Assembly: GCA_900542065.1 (NCBI GenBank)
Contig: UQLU01000010.1
Coordinates: forward strand, 1 to 61,245
From: an uncultured Eggerthella sp.
Lineage (GTDB): Bacteria > Actinomycetota > Coriobacteriia > Coriobacteriales > Eggerthellaceae
Reading direction: 5' to 3'
Length of the DNA: 61,245 bases
A program made the translations under genes and the position numbers. Positions within the stretch are counted from its first letter, which is position 1; the number at the start of each line of letters is the position of its first letter. Shown piece after piece: positions 37,320-46,027 of this stretch. Under the pieces are notes generated by a model. The model was not told the origin of the DNA, searched no databases, and worked only from the letters and a program-made list of their open reading frames with translations.

Positions 37320-37499
37320 ACTGCTCTCCTAAACTGGGTTTTGCTAGAACTACTTTGCTAACGAAAACAAACCAAATAAACGCTAAGCGAGTGGTTTTAT
37401 AGCGGCACCTTCATTAATCGAAAGACTTCAAAAAAGGTCCCACTCCCCTTGCGTGCCTCTACACCTTACCCGTATACTGGCAGGCCTTCAATACACAAA

Positions 37500-37547
37500 T
37501 TGGAATATATAGGTATTCGGTAAAAGTTGAACCACTATATATTGTGT
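37500..37547. promoter_or_regulatory. Pair of NrdR boxes between nrdD and nrdG
   Basis: Box at 37532-37547 is CCACTATATATTGTGT, matching the NrdR consensus acaCwAtATaTwGtgt at 15 of 16 positions. A weaker partner lies at 37500-37515, with core AATATATAG aligned to the consensus centre, exactly 32 bp away. NrdR boxes work as pairs about 31-32 bp apart, so repression of one or both reductase genes by NrdR is likely. nrdR itself is not in this window. The rest of the 342-bp region shows nothing else clear. Confidence 0.75.
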
Positions 37548-37661
37548 ATATCGTGTTGATAAGATGTTAACAAGTAATTAAAAACACTGACCACCGAAAG
37601 ATAGACTAACTTCACCCAGATATGACGAGAATTGCATCTGTTATGTGCTAGTATCCGCGCC

Positions 37662-38426
37662 ATGAAGATCGCTGGCTTACAAAAACTTACCCTTCTGGAT
37701 TACCCTGGCAAAACAGCTGCCACCGTTTTTACGCTTGGATGTAATTTCCGCTGCCCGTTTTGCCATAATACGGATTTGGTAACACCTGCGAGCGATAAAC
37801 CTTCTCCAATGCTTCTGCCAGAAGAAGAATTCTTTGCATTCTTAAAGAAGCGCCAAGGTCTTCTTGACGGCATTTGTATCACGGGAGGCGAGCCCACTCT
37901 TCAACATGACCTAGCGAATTTTTGCAAGCGCATTAAAGATCTTGGATTCCTTGTTAAGCTGGACACTAACGGGTCGCACCCTGCCATTTTGCAGTATTTA
38001 CTAGAAAATGCTCTCATTGATTATGTTGCAATGGATGTAAAGAACTCCCCCGTCCACTACACAGAGACGGTCGGATTCGGTGCAACCAATGACGCTTCAT
38101 CTAAATGTAACTTTGAAATTCAACCAATAGAAAATAGTATGTCTTTGTTGCTGCAGGGCACAATTCCTTTCGAATTTCGCACCACCGTTCTAAACGAACT
38201 CCATACGAAAGACTTCCTTCTTGAAACCGCACATTGGATTGCTGGCCTTGCAAACAAGAATACATATCCCCTAAGCAATGTCGCTTGGTTTATTCAGCAA
38301 TTCGTTGATTCTGAAACGGTTTTTGCAGGAGAAGGGGTTTTTACGCCATGGAATGAAGATGAATTACGATCACTACTGCCTACCCTACAGGCAATCCTTC
38401 CAAAAACCGCTTTACGCGGTGTGTAA
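37662..38426 (+). CDS. nrdG: Anaerobic ribonucleotide reductase activase (radical SAM)
   Basis: A 254-residue radical SAM enzyme that installs the glycyl radical in NrdD. The cluster motif is CNFRCPFCHN (CxxxCxxC), followed by CITGGEPTL and later DVKNSP. I choose ATG 37662 because the conserved MKIAGLQKLTLLDYPGK begins there; the ribosome-binding site is weak. An insertion-like stretch (about 135-165) is longer than in compact activases. Divergent from nrdD, which is unusual as the genes are commonly co-directional. Confidence 0.94.
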   Translation: MKIAGLQKLTLLDYPGKTAATVFTLGCNFRCPFCHNTDLVTPASDKPSPMLLPEEEFFAFLKKRQGLLDGICITGGEPTLQHDLANFCKRIKDLGFLVKLDTNGSHPAILQYLLENALIDYVAMDVKNSPVHYTETVGFGATNDASSKCNFEIQPIENSMSLLLQGTIPFEFRTTVLNELHTKDFLLETAHWIAGLANKNTYPLSNVAWFIQQFVDSETVFAGEGVFTPWNEDELRSLLPTLQAILPKTALRGV

Positions 38427-38510
38427 TCCGCACTACATTACAGTAATCACTTTACATAATCACTTGCTTGGCACGTTTTGAGCGTTAGGTTCACAGACTA
38501 CAACAAAGTT

Positions 38511-39605
38511 CTAGCTGGCATAAAACGGAACTGCTACCTCATCCGTAATCTTATCCAAACATATTGCAGTATTTTGTAGATCTTCATACCTTTGAAAATA
38601 GTAAGTCTTCGTTTTGGTAGAGTAACAGCTAGAATAAAGCGTCTTTTCAAAAGAGGGCGCTTCGAGACGGTCGTTCGAACAACCGTCTTCAACTCGAACG
38701 CAGCCTTTCGGTACCGCAACCGACCCTAAAGTGCGAAACATTCGCACTACATTATTATTCTCATTTTGTTGTATTGGATAATGGTTGGCTATAAAAGAAG
38801 CTTTTACGAAACGAGCAGGGGAAGAATAATCACCTGGAATTCCTTGCATTCCCCCACCAGATCCAAAAGGAATAAGGTTGGCATCTGCCCAATTTTTTGA
38901 TGAGGGATCGTTTATGTTGAGTGATATATAATTTCGTAAATTTTGACGATGCCATCCAAATTCGGGCTCATTAGTTAAGACTTGTACATCGTTTTCCCAA
39001 ATCTTTAAGCCATCTTCCAAGCATTCAACAACAATACATTCCTTAGCGTCGGAAATAATCCAGTGAAGCTTGGCTACAGGCAACTGTTCATTGAGCGGTT
39101 TTCCCACAATAACCACTCGATTAAGTACTTCTTTGAGTGTTTTTACCGATGCAAAGTTTCGTGCCACCCAAAACGGGAATTCATAAGCCGCGACATAATA
39201 AGACTCAGCTTTTGACGCTTCTGCTTCTTTAACATCCATATACGCCGTACTTTGTGAAAAATTCAATCCTGCGACAGCAAGGCCCATCTCGTTAGCGCAA
39301 TCAAAGTACAAGGGTATTTTTTCTTGAATAATGCCGACACCTATAACCGTATAACTAGGATGATCTAGACTCTCAGAAAAATTAGTCGAAGTTGAACAGC
39401 TTTCCGCCGTCGAATGATTATCTGATGTCGGATGACTCTTAAAACTCGAAGAGTCATGAAAGATCGGAGGGTTCTCAAAAGCACTTGCAACACTTGCTTC
39501 AGCGGGTGTTATCACAATCCGCTCTCCATAATCAGAGGTCCAATCTAAATTTCTACCAAAATATAAATTACCTTTAGTATCTACAAACCGAACTGCTGTA
39601 CACAT
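38511..39605 (-). CDS. bsh: Choloylglycine (bile salt) hydrolase family protein
   Basis: A 364-residue Ntn-hydrolase. Cys2 is the nucleophile after Met removal (MCTAVRF); GRNLDW supplies Arg18 and Asp21; CANEMGLAVAGLNF, TNEPEF and SSPARFVKA provide the expected Asn and Arg residues. These match bile salt hydrolases and related penicillin V acylases. A Ser/His/Thr-rich insertion (about 46-82) lies in the loop before YTVIGVGI. The enzyme would deconjugate bile acids or linear amides. The exact substrate is not certain. Confidence 0.9.
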   Translation of the reverse strand: MCTAVRFVDTKGNLYFGRNLDWTSDYGERIVITPAEASVASAFENPPIFHDSSSFKSHPTSDNHSTAESCSTSTNFSESLDHPSYTVIGVGIIQEKIPLYFDCANEMGLAVAGLNFSQSTAYMDVKEAEASKAESYYVAAYEFPFWVARNFASVKTLKEVLNRVVIVGKPLNEQLPVAKLHWIISDAKECIVVECLEDGLKIWENDVQVLTNEPEFGWHRQNLRNYISLNINDPSSKNWADANLIPFGSGGGMQGIPGDYSSPARFVKASFIANHYPIQQNENNNVVRMFRTLGSVAVPKGCVRVEDGCSNDRLEAPSFEKTLYSSCYSTKTKTYYFQRYEDLQNTAICLDKITDEVAVPFYAS

Positions 39606-39851
39606 GCTTTCCCCTGACCATGTTCTTTTATTTAAACAACTATAGATTAGCTAGCTCCCTAAGAAGACACTCCCTAAATCGGACACTGAAAGACAATCGT
39701 CACCTTATCCTCTTGAACGCAAATTTTAAATATGGCTCGTTGTCGCTATTCGATTCTTTTAGACAACTAGCTAACCAACAGTGGCAGCACTTCACCAAAA
39801 GGGCTAGACTGATCAACTAATCCCCTCAGCAAAAAAGGATGCGATTTTACT

Positions 39852-41030
39852 ATGACCGAATGGCTAATCAGACATTTTGTTAAAGGATACGAATACCAAG
39901 ACAACCCGAAGGTTCGCACTGCTTATGGGCAGTTCGCTGGTATTGTTGGCATTATTTGCAATATTTTGCTGTGCGCTGCTAAGGGTTTTATTGGGTTTTT
40001 GGCAGGTTCGGTATCCATCATTGCCGATGCATTGAACAACTTATCCGATGCCGCAAGCAATGTGATTAGCTTGCTCGGATTCAAGTTGGCAAGCAAGCCT
40101 GCTGATCCTGAACACCCCTACGGACACGGCCGCTACGAATATCTTTCTGGCCTAGCAGTAGCAGTAATAATTGTCGTAATTGGTGTTGAACTTATTCAAT
40201 CCTCTGTTGATAAGGTGCTTAATCCTACTCCAACTGAATTCAATTTGGTTGTAGCTATTATCTTGATTCTGTCCATCTTAGTGAAACTTTGGATGGCAGT
40301 GTTTAACCGCACCGTAGGTAAGCGCATTTCTTCCACCACTCTTGAAGCAACCGCAGTTGATTCACGCAACGACGTAATAGCCACAGCCGTTGTTCTGATT
40401 TGCGCCATTATCTCTAGCCAAACAGGAATCGATCTTGACGGTTGGGTTGGTATTGCTGTTGGCGTATTCATTGTTTATAGCGGCATTCAGCTTATGCGAG
40501 AGACCGTAAGCCCCCTGCTTGGCAAAGCGGCAGAACCTGAAGTAGTAGCCCATATCCAAAAGAAAATAATGAGTTACTCTGGCGTTTTAGGGACACATGA
40601 TTTAATGGTTCACGATTATGGTCCTGGTCGTCAGTTTGCCAGCGCTCATGTAGAAATGGCTGCCGAAGCAGATCCGATGGAGAGCCATGATCTTATTGAC
40701 AACATTGAGCAAGATTTTAAAAATGACGAAGGCCTAATTGTTACCCTGCATTATGATCCCATTGTTACCGATGACCCCGAAGTAAAGAATCTGCGTAACC
40801 AGATTAACGAGCTGGTTAAGTCAATTGATCCGCAGCTATCTATTCATGACTTACGTACCGTGCCAGGCCCCACGCATACCAATGTTATTTTTGATTGCGT
40901 GAAGCCTGCTGATTTTGCTCTATCGGACGATGAGCTAAAAGAACGTATTTCAGAATTGGTCGTTAAAAAACATCCCAAAGCTATTTGCAAGATAACTATC
41001 GACCAAAGCTATATCAGTGCGCACCAATAA
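39852..41030 (+). CDS. Cation diffusion facilitator transporter
   Basis: A 392-residue CDF-family metal/proton antiporter: six membrane helices, DALNNLSDAASN and DSRNDVIAT with paired metal-binding Asp residues, HPYGHGRYEYLSG between them, and a cytoplasmic domain with THDLMVHDYGPGRQFASAHVE. The C-terminal domain is long (about residues 215-392) and seems to contain a second ferredoxin-like half. The cargo is probably Zn, Fe or Mn. The gene's last bases are the start of a degenerate repeat tract. Confidence 0.94.
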   Translation: MTEWLIRHFVKGYEYQDNPKVRTAYGQFAGIVGIICNILLCAAKGFIGFLAGSVSIIADALNNLSDAASNVISLLGFKLASKPADPEHPYGHGRYEYLSGLAVAVIIVVIGVELIQSSVDKVLNPTPTEFNLVVAIILILSILVKLWMAVFNRTVGKRISSTTLEATAVDSRNDVIATAVVLICAIISSQTGIDLDGWVGIAVGVFIVYSGIQLMRETVSPLLGKAAEPEVVAHIQKKIMSYSGVLGTHDLMVHDYGPGRQFASAHVEMAAEADPMESHDLIDNIEQDFKNDEGLIVTLHYDPIVTDDPEVKNLRNQINELVKSIDPQLSIHDLRTVPGPTHTNVIFDCVKPADFALSDDELKERISELVVKKHPKAICKITIDQSYISAHQ

Positions 41031-41125
41031 CTAAGGCACACAACGGCAAACTAAGTGCACCAATCATTTAAGCGCACGTCTGTAGCTAAACGAGCCCATA
41101 GCTATAGTGCGCACCACTAACTAAG
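41016..41125. repeat. Degenerate tandem repeats, about 18-bp period
   Basis: Six diverged units of 17-20 bp resembling GCGCACCAATAACTAAGT fill the space between two convergent genes and include both stop codons. The first and last units are nearly identical over 20 bp (41016-41035 and 41106-41125). Confidence 0.65.
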
Positions 41126-42263
41126 AAAGAAATTCCTTTAGCGATGAATGCAGGATATAGTCGGATTCTGCCGTCCAATTCTCATCACTAGCTTCAGTGA
41201 ACAACACACCAAACGTGTTGTATTGCTTTGCGTTGAGTTGACGACAAGCCAAAACCTTGGAAAATTTTCGCTGAACTGCTTCGTAATCGAATGAATACGT
41301 ATCGGGAAGTGCCGTACCATCAGTGGAAAGCATAACCATGCTATAACGCTTGCCTGCCTTGTCCGCTAATACATCATCCCAATTTGGCTGTTCGTTGCGT
41401 AAATACATTTCATAGGTTTTGAAGCCATATGCAAAGTAAGACAGATCTGTGGTGCACAATCCCGCAAAACGCATGGGGTTAAATTCGATGGGGGTTACTA
41501 CCCCAGCTTCATCTACACGAACCTCTACGTGCACAGGGAAATTCTTAAAGCCCAGCAATTCGTTGCTTTTAATCAAAAAGTCCTTCATTGCCTGCATAGT
41601 ATCTTCGACTACCACCTTAGAGGTGTAATACAGACGATCAGATACATCCTCCGTACCAGCAAAATCATGTTTCAGAATATCAAGAATTATCGTTTCGCCC
41701 TGCTCATTAAAATACGCATCAATAGCGTATTCTTCACCATCCAAGTAGCTCTCTACCAAAAAGTTCGTATTGTTTACCACGGTAGCGCCATACTGTTCAC
41801 TCCACGTATTGGAGTGTTCACGAATGTCATTACAAGCTGCCTGCCAATCTTCTGCGGAAAAAATAGGGTAAATTCCCAAGCTGAAAAATCCTGTTGAAGG
41901 CTTCAGAACTACGGGGAGAATAAACGTTGAAGGATCAACCTCTGCTAACTGATCGACGCTGTATTCTTCGAAAACATAATCGGGAAACAGTGGCGCTAAG
42001 ATACGGCGACATTCTGCCTTGTCCTTACAAAGAGTAATAGCGCGTGCTGTTTCGGTATCACAATACTGCTTAACTTCATCAAGATACGCTTCAGAAAACG
42101 CAATAATACGTTCGTTAGCTGCTTGAGAATTATCAACGATGTTAAGTTTCTTCCCTTCACTTGCATAACGACGAGCAGAAGCATTGTCAAAAATAGGTTC
42201 CTGAGTAGATTCTGCAAAAGCAAATACTTCAGGAGAAATATAGGTATCGTCAAGCACGAGCAT
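41121..42263 (-). CDS. ATP-grasp domain protein
   Basis: A 380-residue ligase-type protein starting at ATG 42263 after AAGGAA. The ATP-grasp core shows VVLKPSTGFFSLGI (ATP-binding Lys and loop), FLVESYLDGEEYAID and VHVEVRVDEAGVVTPIEFNPMRFAG (metal ligands). It is of the type that joins carboxylates to amines or phosphorylates carboxylates; the substrate is unknown. No partner genes are adjacent. Confidence 0.85.
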   Translation of the reverse strand: MLVLDDTYISPEVFAFAESTQEPIFDNASARRYASEGKKLNIVDNSQAANERIIAFSEAYLDEVKQYCDTETARAITLCKDKAECRRILAPLFPDYVFEEYSVDQLAEVDPSTFILPVVLKPSTGFFSLGIYPIFSAEDWQAACNDIREHSNTWSEQYGATVVNNTNFLVESYLDGEEYAIDAYFNEQGETIILDILKHDFAGTEDVSDRLYYTSKVVVEDTMQAMKDFLIKSNELLGFKNFPVHVEVRVDEAGVVTPIEFNPMRFAGLCTTDLSYFAYGFKTYEMYLRNEQPNWDDVLADKAGKRYSMVMLSTDGTALPDTYSFDYEAVQRKFSKVLACRQLNAKQYNTFGVLFTEASDENWTAESDYILHSSLKEFLS

Positions 42264-42287
42264 GTGCAAATTCCTTTCTTCTACGTT

Positions 42288-42403
42288 GCGAGCAAACTAC
42301 TAAGCGGGTATTACTATTGCGTTTTCCGCCACTTTGCGTGTTCCTCCACTTTGTGCGATTTAACACTAAGCGCATTCCACTACTTCGCGCGTTCCAATTT
42401 TAC
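42288..42403. repeat. Degenerate tandem repeats, 17-bp period
   Basis: Seven units: 16, 15 and then five consecutive 17-bp units from 42319 to 42403, such as GCGTGTTCCTCCACTTT and GCGCATTCCACTACTTC. The tract runs into the last codons of the helicase gene. The units share a GCG...ACTA(A/T) layout with the tract at 41016-41125. Confidence 0.7.
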
Positions 42404-44635
42404 GCGAAAACTCAAAGCACGTGCCGTTGGCAGAGAATCAAATTGAATGACGTACGCGCGTTTTTCTCTATCGATATCCTGAATTTCACCTTTACCAAAT
42501 ACCGAATGAACCACCCTATCGCCCACACTGAATTCAGGCGCTGCAGACATATCAGCAATCCACTTATCCGTAAAACCATAGGCGCTGCGTGCCTGTTGCA
42601 TTTGCACTTCGGTAGGAGGATTAGAAAACTCCAAAGTAGCTGGATCAATTTCCAGTAAAAAGCGAGAGGGATATCGCGGCATATTTTCATGTCCCGTACC
42701 TTCAGCTTCCGTTAGGTATAACCCATCCCGCGCTCGCGTGAGCGCCACAAATGCCAGTCTACGTTCTTCTTCCATTGCTTCAAAGGTCATGGTTTTACGC
42801 GAAGGCAAAATACCTTCAGACATAGAGCATAAAAATACATGCGGAAACTCAAGACCTTTCGCCGAATGAATTGTCATTAGGCGAACCTTATCCTGAGCAT
42901 CATCGAAGGCATCAAGATTAGATAACAACGCAATCTGAGATAAATACTGTTCTAGGGTTACTTCTTCACCGCAGGTAGTTTCAAATTCATAAATAGATTG
43001 CTTGAGTTCTGCTAAATTATCCAGGCGCTCCTGCCCACCTTCAGTGCGAAGCGTTTTTTCATAATCACTTTCATTAAGTAGTGCCGAAAGCACTTCAGAA
43101 ACAGGTCTGCCTTCATACGAATGACGAAATTCTTCTACAAGCGCAACAAATTCTTTCGCCTTCGTACCCTTGAATATTTCGTTTTCGATCGTAAGCTGAA
43201 GCGCTTCGTATAGTGAACAACCACGATTTTCTGCCTCTTCTCGTAAAAAAGTCATGCGACGCTTGCCCATATTTCGCTTAGGAACATTTACCACACGAGC
43301 AAAAGAAAGGTCGTCTTGATAAGCAATCATGCGCAAGTATGAGAGTGCATCTTTGACTTCCTTTCGCCCAAAAAAAGGCACACCGCTATAAATAGTATGA
43401 GGAATGCGAGCTTTCAAAAATGCCTCTTCAATGGAGCGCGAAGCATAATGCGCACGATACAAAACAGCAATAGCCCGATACGGAACTCCCGCCTTATGAA
43501 GCGATTGCACTCCTTGCGCTATCCACTGCGCTTCTTCTGCAGAAGATTTAGCGTGACGCCATACCGTAGGACCATGATCTTTTCTAACCGCGACCAAATC
43601 TTTCGGAATACGTTCCTTGTTTTTCGCTATAAGCGAATTAGCCACATCAAGCACCTGCGGCACGGAACGATAATTTTCAAGCATCATAACGGTATGGGTG
43701 TCTTGAAAACGCTCGTCGAAATCAAGCAAGTAACGCACGTTTGCCCCGCGCCACGTATAGATAGTCTGATCAGGATCGCCCACTACAAAAAGATTCTTAT
43801 GATACGCAGCAAGAACTTCCATGAGTTGATACTGAATGGCATCAATATCCTGAAATTCATCGACCATGATGTATTCCAACCGCTGTTGCCATTTCAGACG
43901 AATTTCTGGATTGCGTGCAAAAATATAGAGCACAAAAACGAGCAAATCGTTATAGTCCACCCCAAAGCATTTCTTCTCCTGGTAGAGATACCCATAAAAA
44001 ATAATGTCATGAGGCTTTGTTGCTGCCCAATACTTTTTGTACAGCTCTTCCAAAGAAAGCGAAAGCATATCGCGATAGTATTCTGGCCGTTCAACAAGCT
44101 TTTGCATTTCAATCATGTCACGCGCTTGAGAAAACGTCATATTGCGCAAGGTGAGACCACGTTCTTCGTAAATTATCTGAAGCATGGCATCAATATCGCC
44201 GTTATCCAAAACAAGAAAGCTTTTTGGGTATTGAATTTCATGCCCATCTTCACGCAATACCGAAACACAAAAACCGTGAAATGTATTGATATAACCCGTA
44301 TCGTTTCCACCCGTTAGTCGCTTGATACGATTGCGCATTTCATTTGCTGCTTTATTGGTAAAGGTAACGCAGAGAATATTTCCTGGAAGGATTCCTAGTT
44401 CATTTACCAAATAAGCAAAGCGTTCGGTTAGCGTACGCGTTTTGCCCGTACCCGCGCCAGCAATTACTCGTACATATCCTTCTGTGGTAGTAACTGCTTC
44501 AAGCTGTGCTACATTTAAACGCTGGTGAAACGATGAGTTATCACTGGATGAGGTATCCAGTGCATCAAAGGCCACTAACCCTTGTTGGTTAGCGATTTCC
44601 GCTTGATGCATTTGATTGTCTGCAAATTCTTCCAT
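42380..44635 (-). CDS. pcrA: UvrD/PcrA-type DNA helicase
   Basis: A 751-residue superfamily 1A helicase with all motifs: LNVAQLEAVTTTEGYVRVI (Q region), Walker A AGAGTGKTRTL, FTNKAA, DEFQDID, VGDPDQTIYTWRGA, the motif around LENYRS, TIHSAKGLEF and VALTRARDGLYL. The C-terminus has a VHSVFGKGEI(Q) tail as in PcrA, which contacts RNA polymerase. It acts in repair and in removing stalled complexes. A LexA-like site lies upstream. The last codons fall in a repeat tract. A 306-residue plus-strand frame within it is a shadow. Confidence 0.95.
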   Translation of the reverse strand: MEEFADNQMHQAEIANQQGLVAFDALDTSSSDNSSFHQRLNVAQLEAVTTTEGYVRVIAGAGTGKTRTLTERFAYLVNELGILPGNILCVTFTNKAANEMRNRIKRLTGGNDTGYINTFHGFCVSVLREDGHEIQYPKSFLVLDNGDIDAMLQIIYEERGLTLRNMTFSQARDMIEMQKLVERPEYYRDMLSLSLEELYKKYWAATKPHDIIFYGYLYQEKKCFGVDYNDLLVFVLYIFARNPEIRLKWQQRLEYIMVDEFQDIDAIQYQLMEVLAAYHKNLFVVGDPDQTIYTWRGANVRYLLDFDERFQDTHTVMMLENYRSVPQVLDVANSLIAKNKERIPKDLVAVRKDHGPTVWRHAKSSAEEAQWIAQGVQSLHKAGVPYRAIAVLYRAHYASRSIEEAFLKARIPHTIYSGVPFFGRKEVKDALSYLRMIAYQDDLSFARVVNVPKRNMGKRRMTFLREEAENRGCSLYEALQLTIENEIFKGTKAKEFVALVEEFRHSYEGRPVSEVLSALLNESDYEKTLRTEGGQERLDNLAELKQSIYEFETTCGEEVTLEQYLSQIALLSNLDAFDDAQDKVRLMTIHSAKGLEFPHVFLCSMSEGILPSRKTMTFEAMEEERRLAFVALTRARDGLYLTEAEGTGHENMPRYPSRFLLEIDPATLEFSNPPTEVQMQQARSAYGFTDKWIADMSAAPEFSVGDRVVHSVFGKGEIQDIDREKRAYVIQFDSLPTARALSFRVKLERAK

Positions 44636-44690
44636 GCAAAACCTAGTTACCAGTAGACGTTTTATATACAGAACAATCCTATCATAAATC

Positions 44691-44702
44691 GTACATTTGT
44701 TC
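44691..44702 (-). promoter_or_regulatory. Possible LexA site upstream of the helicase gene
   Basis: GTACATTTGTTC differs from GAAC-N4-GTTC at one of the eight fixed positions and lies about 56 bp before the helicase ATG. A weak candidate compared with the perfect box at 9973. Confidence 0.3.
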
Positions 44703-44757
44703 TATTATTTATGCAAGCTAGTGAGCGGATGGCTGCCTACCTGATCGGAGGTAAGTC

Positions 44758-44835
44758 ATGAATGATTTGATTCTAGTATTGGAATTACTTTGTTTAGTGC
44801 TGTTGCTACTTTTGACGCATAGGCTCATAAAGTAG
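44758..44835 (+). CDS. 25-residue hydrophobic peptide, candidate type I toxin
   Basis: This short ORF starts with MNDLILVLELL, continues as an unbroken Leu-rich membrane segment and ends in a basic tail THRLIK. A strong ribosome-binding site (CGGAGG) stands seven bases before the ATG. Length, one membrane helix and a charged tail are typical of type I toxin peptides (Fst, Ldr, TxpA style). It sits inside a structured region: TGAGCGG (44722) pairs with CCGCTCA (44912), GGCTGC (44731) with GCAGCC (44887), and two further hairpins follow the ORF. An opposing promoter lies on the right. I do not recognise the exact family. Confidence 0.55.
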   Translation: MNDLILVLELLCLVLLLLLTHRLIK

Positions 44836-44837
44836 CG

Positions 44838-44866
44838 CAGCCGCCCTACATGCTAAGGGGCGGCTG
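44838..44866. terminator. Strong hairpin after the small peptide ORF
   Basis: CAGCCGCCC and GGGCGGCTG form a perfect 9-bp GC-rich stem beginning 2 bp after the stop codon. A T tract is lacking on both sides, so it may be an RNA stabiliser or a shared bidirectional terminator. Confidence 0.65.
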
Positions 44867-44918
44867 TCTGCTTTGAAATGTTCCTAGCAGCCGACCCAGT
44901 GCCTTGGGTGACCGCTCA
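44838..44918 (-). ncRNA. Candidate antisense RNA to the small peptide mRNA
   Basis: On the minus strand an extended -10, TGTTACAAT (plus 44925-44933), predicts transcription from about 44918 leftwards through the ACCCA/TGGGT hairpin (44894-44909) to the 9-bp hairpin after the ORF. The product would overlap the 3' part of the peptide mRNA. Promoter and ends are inferred. Confidence 0.4.
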
Positions 44919-45277
44919 TTGGCTATTGTAACAAATGACGCAAAGTTTTTACGACGTATTTCGCAAGTTCTGCAATTACCAAACCTCTTAATTACGACCA
45001 TTCATTCTTAATTACAACCATCCATTCAGCGATAAATACTACCCCTTCCCGCCCTCACAAAACCCAACACTGCTCTGTTTCTTGTTCAACAGTTGTCGAG
45101 GTTTCGCATACTTTCGCGCGAGATTTCTTTTTCATTTCCCGCAAAGTGTTAGTTCACTGGTATTCTTTCCTATACTGCATTTTCAATAATTCTGCTTTGC
45201 CTTCGTACATAACAAACTCATGTTACGCAGGCATGCTATGCAGCTTTTAAATCACTATTACTACCGTGAGGTTTTTA

Positions 45278-46015
45278 ATGACTATCGGATACGAACAAAC
45301 CTATCAGCTTCGCACGGGCGACTTTGATCGCTATGCTCATCTTCTTCCCTCTTCTATTTTGGATGTATTCCAAGATGTAGCAGGAGTTAACGCCGAACAG
45401 GTACCAGGCATGACTTGGAAAGAGTTAACCGATGCTGGTTTGTTCTGGGTAGTCACGCGTATCAAATACGAAGTAATTGAAACACCTCATCTTCACGAAC
45501 AGGTAATTGCACGCACCTGGCCGCTGGCTCCTACACGCCTAGGATTCCAGCGCGAATACACTATGCGCAAACTTGATGGAACGCCTCTAGTTAAGTGCAG
45601 CTCCGACTGGATTTTGATGGACTATAAAACTCGCAGCTTTGCTTCAGCTCGTGATTTCTATAACGGACCTCAGGATTTTTCCGAAGAAAAAGTATTCGAA
45701 AAGAAGCTTCGTAAAATCAAAACCTTCGAACCTGAAGACACTGGTGAAACTTTCCAGGTCCACTTTGTTGACATCGACATCAATGGGCATGTCAACAACT
45801 CGAAATACCCCAATTTCGTAATGAATTCGTTAGACCTTGGCGAAGACGAAACTATCAAAACGTTCCAGATTGACTATCGCCACGAACTTCGCGCAGGCAG
45901 TACTGTGCGCATACATTCAAAACGCGATGGAAACGTTATAACTTCTATGGGTATTTCTACTGAAGGCGATACCGCTGGCGAATGCATGTTTGCCACCCAA
46001 ATTGAACTGGCTTAA
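45278..46015 (+). CDS. Acyl-ACP thioesterase (FatA/FatB-like)
   Basis: A 245-residue double-hotdog thioesterase that releases fatty acids from acyl-ACP. ATG 45278 is chosen; an upstream GTG at 45266 lies within the ribosome-binding region. The N-terminal hotdog has YAHLLPSSILDVFQDVAG; the C-terminal half has FVDIDINGHVNNSKYPNFVMN with the catalytic Asp/Asn/His set of the plant-type family, found also in anaerobic bacteria. Confidence 0.92.
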   Translation: MTIGYEQTYQLRTGDFDRYAHLLPSSILDVFQDVAGVNAEQVPGMTWKELTDAGLFWVVTRIKYEVIETPHLHEQVIARTWPLAPTRLGFQREYTMRKLDGTPLVKCSSDWILMDYKTRSFASARDFYNGPQDFSEEKVFEKKLRKIKTFEPEDTGETFQVHFVDIDINGHVNNSKYPNFVMNSLDLGEDETIKTFQIDYRHELRAGSTVRIHSKRDGNVITSMGISTEGDTAGECMFATQIELA

Positions 46016-46027
46016 TTCAGCTGTCTA

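Larger units (their letters stand above)
44836..45277. repeat. Intergenic region with a 20-bp tandem repeat
   Basis: Beyond the structured RNA region, two adjacent 20-bp copies lie at 44988-45007 (TTAATTACGACCATTCATTC) and 45008-45027, differing at two positions. Further right a -10-like TATACT (near 45172) may serve the thioesterase gene. No other ORF was seen. Confidence 0.6.

Noticed and set aside
43397..44317. 306-residue plus-strand frame inside the helicase gene
   Set aside because: Shadow of the conserved UvrD/PcrA coding frame.
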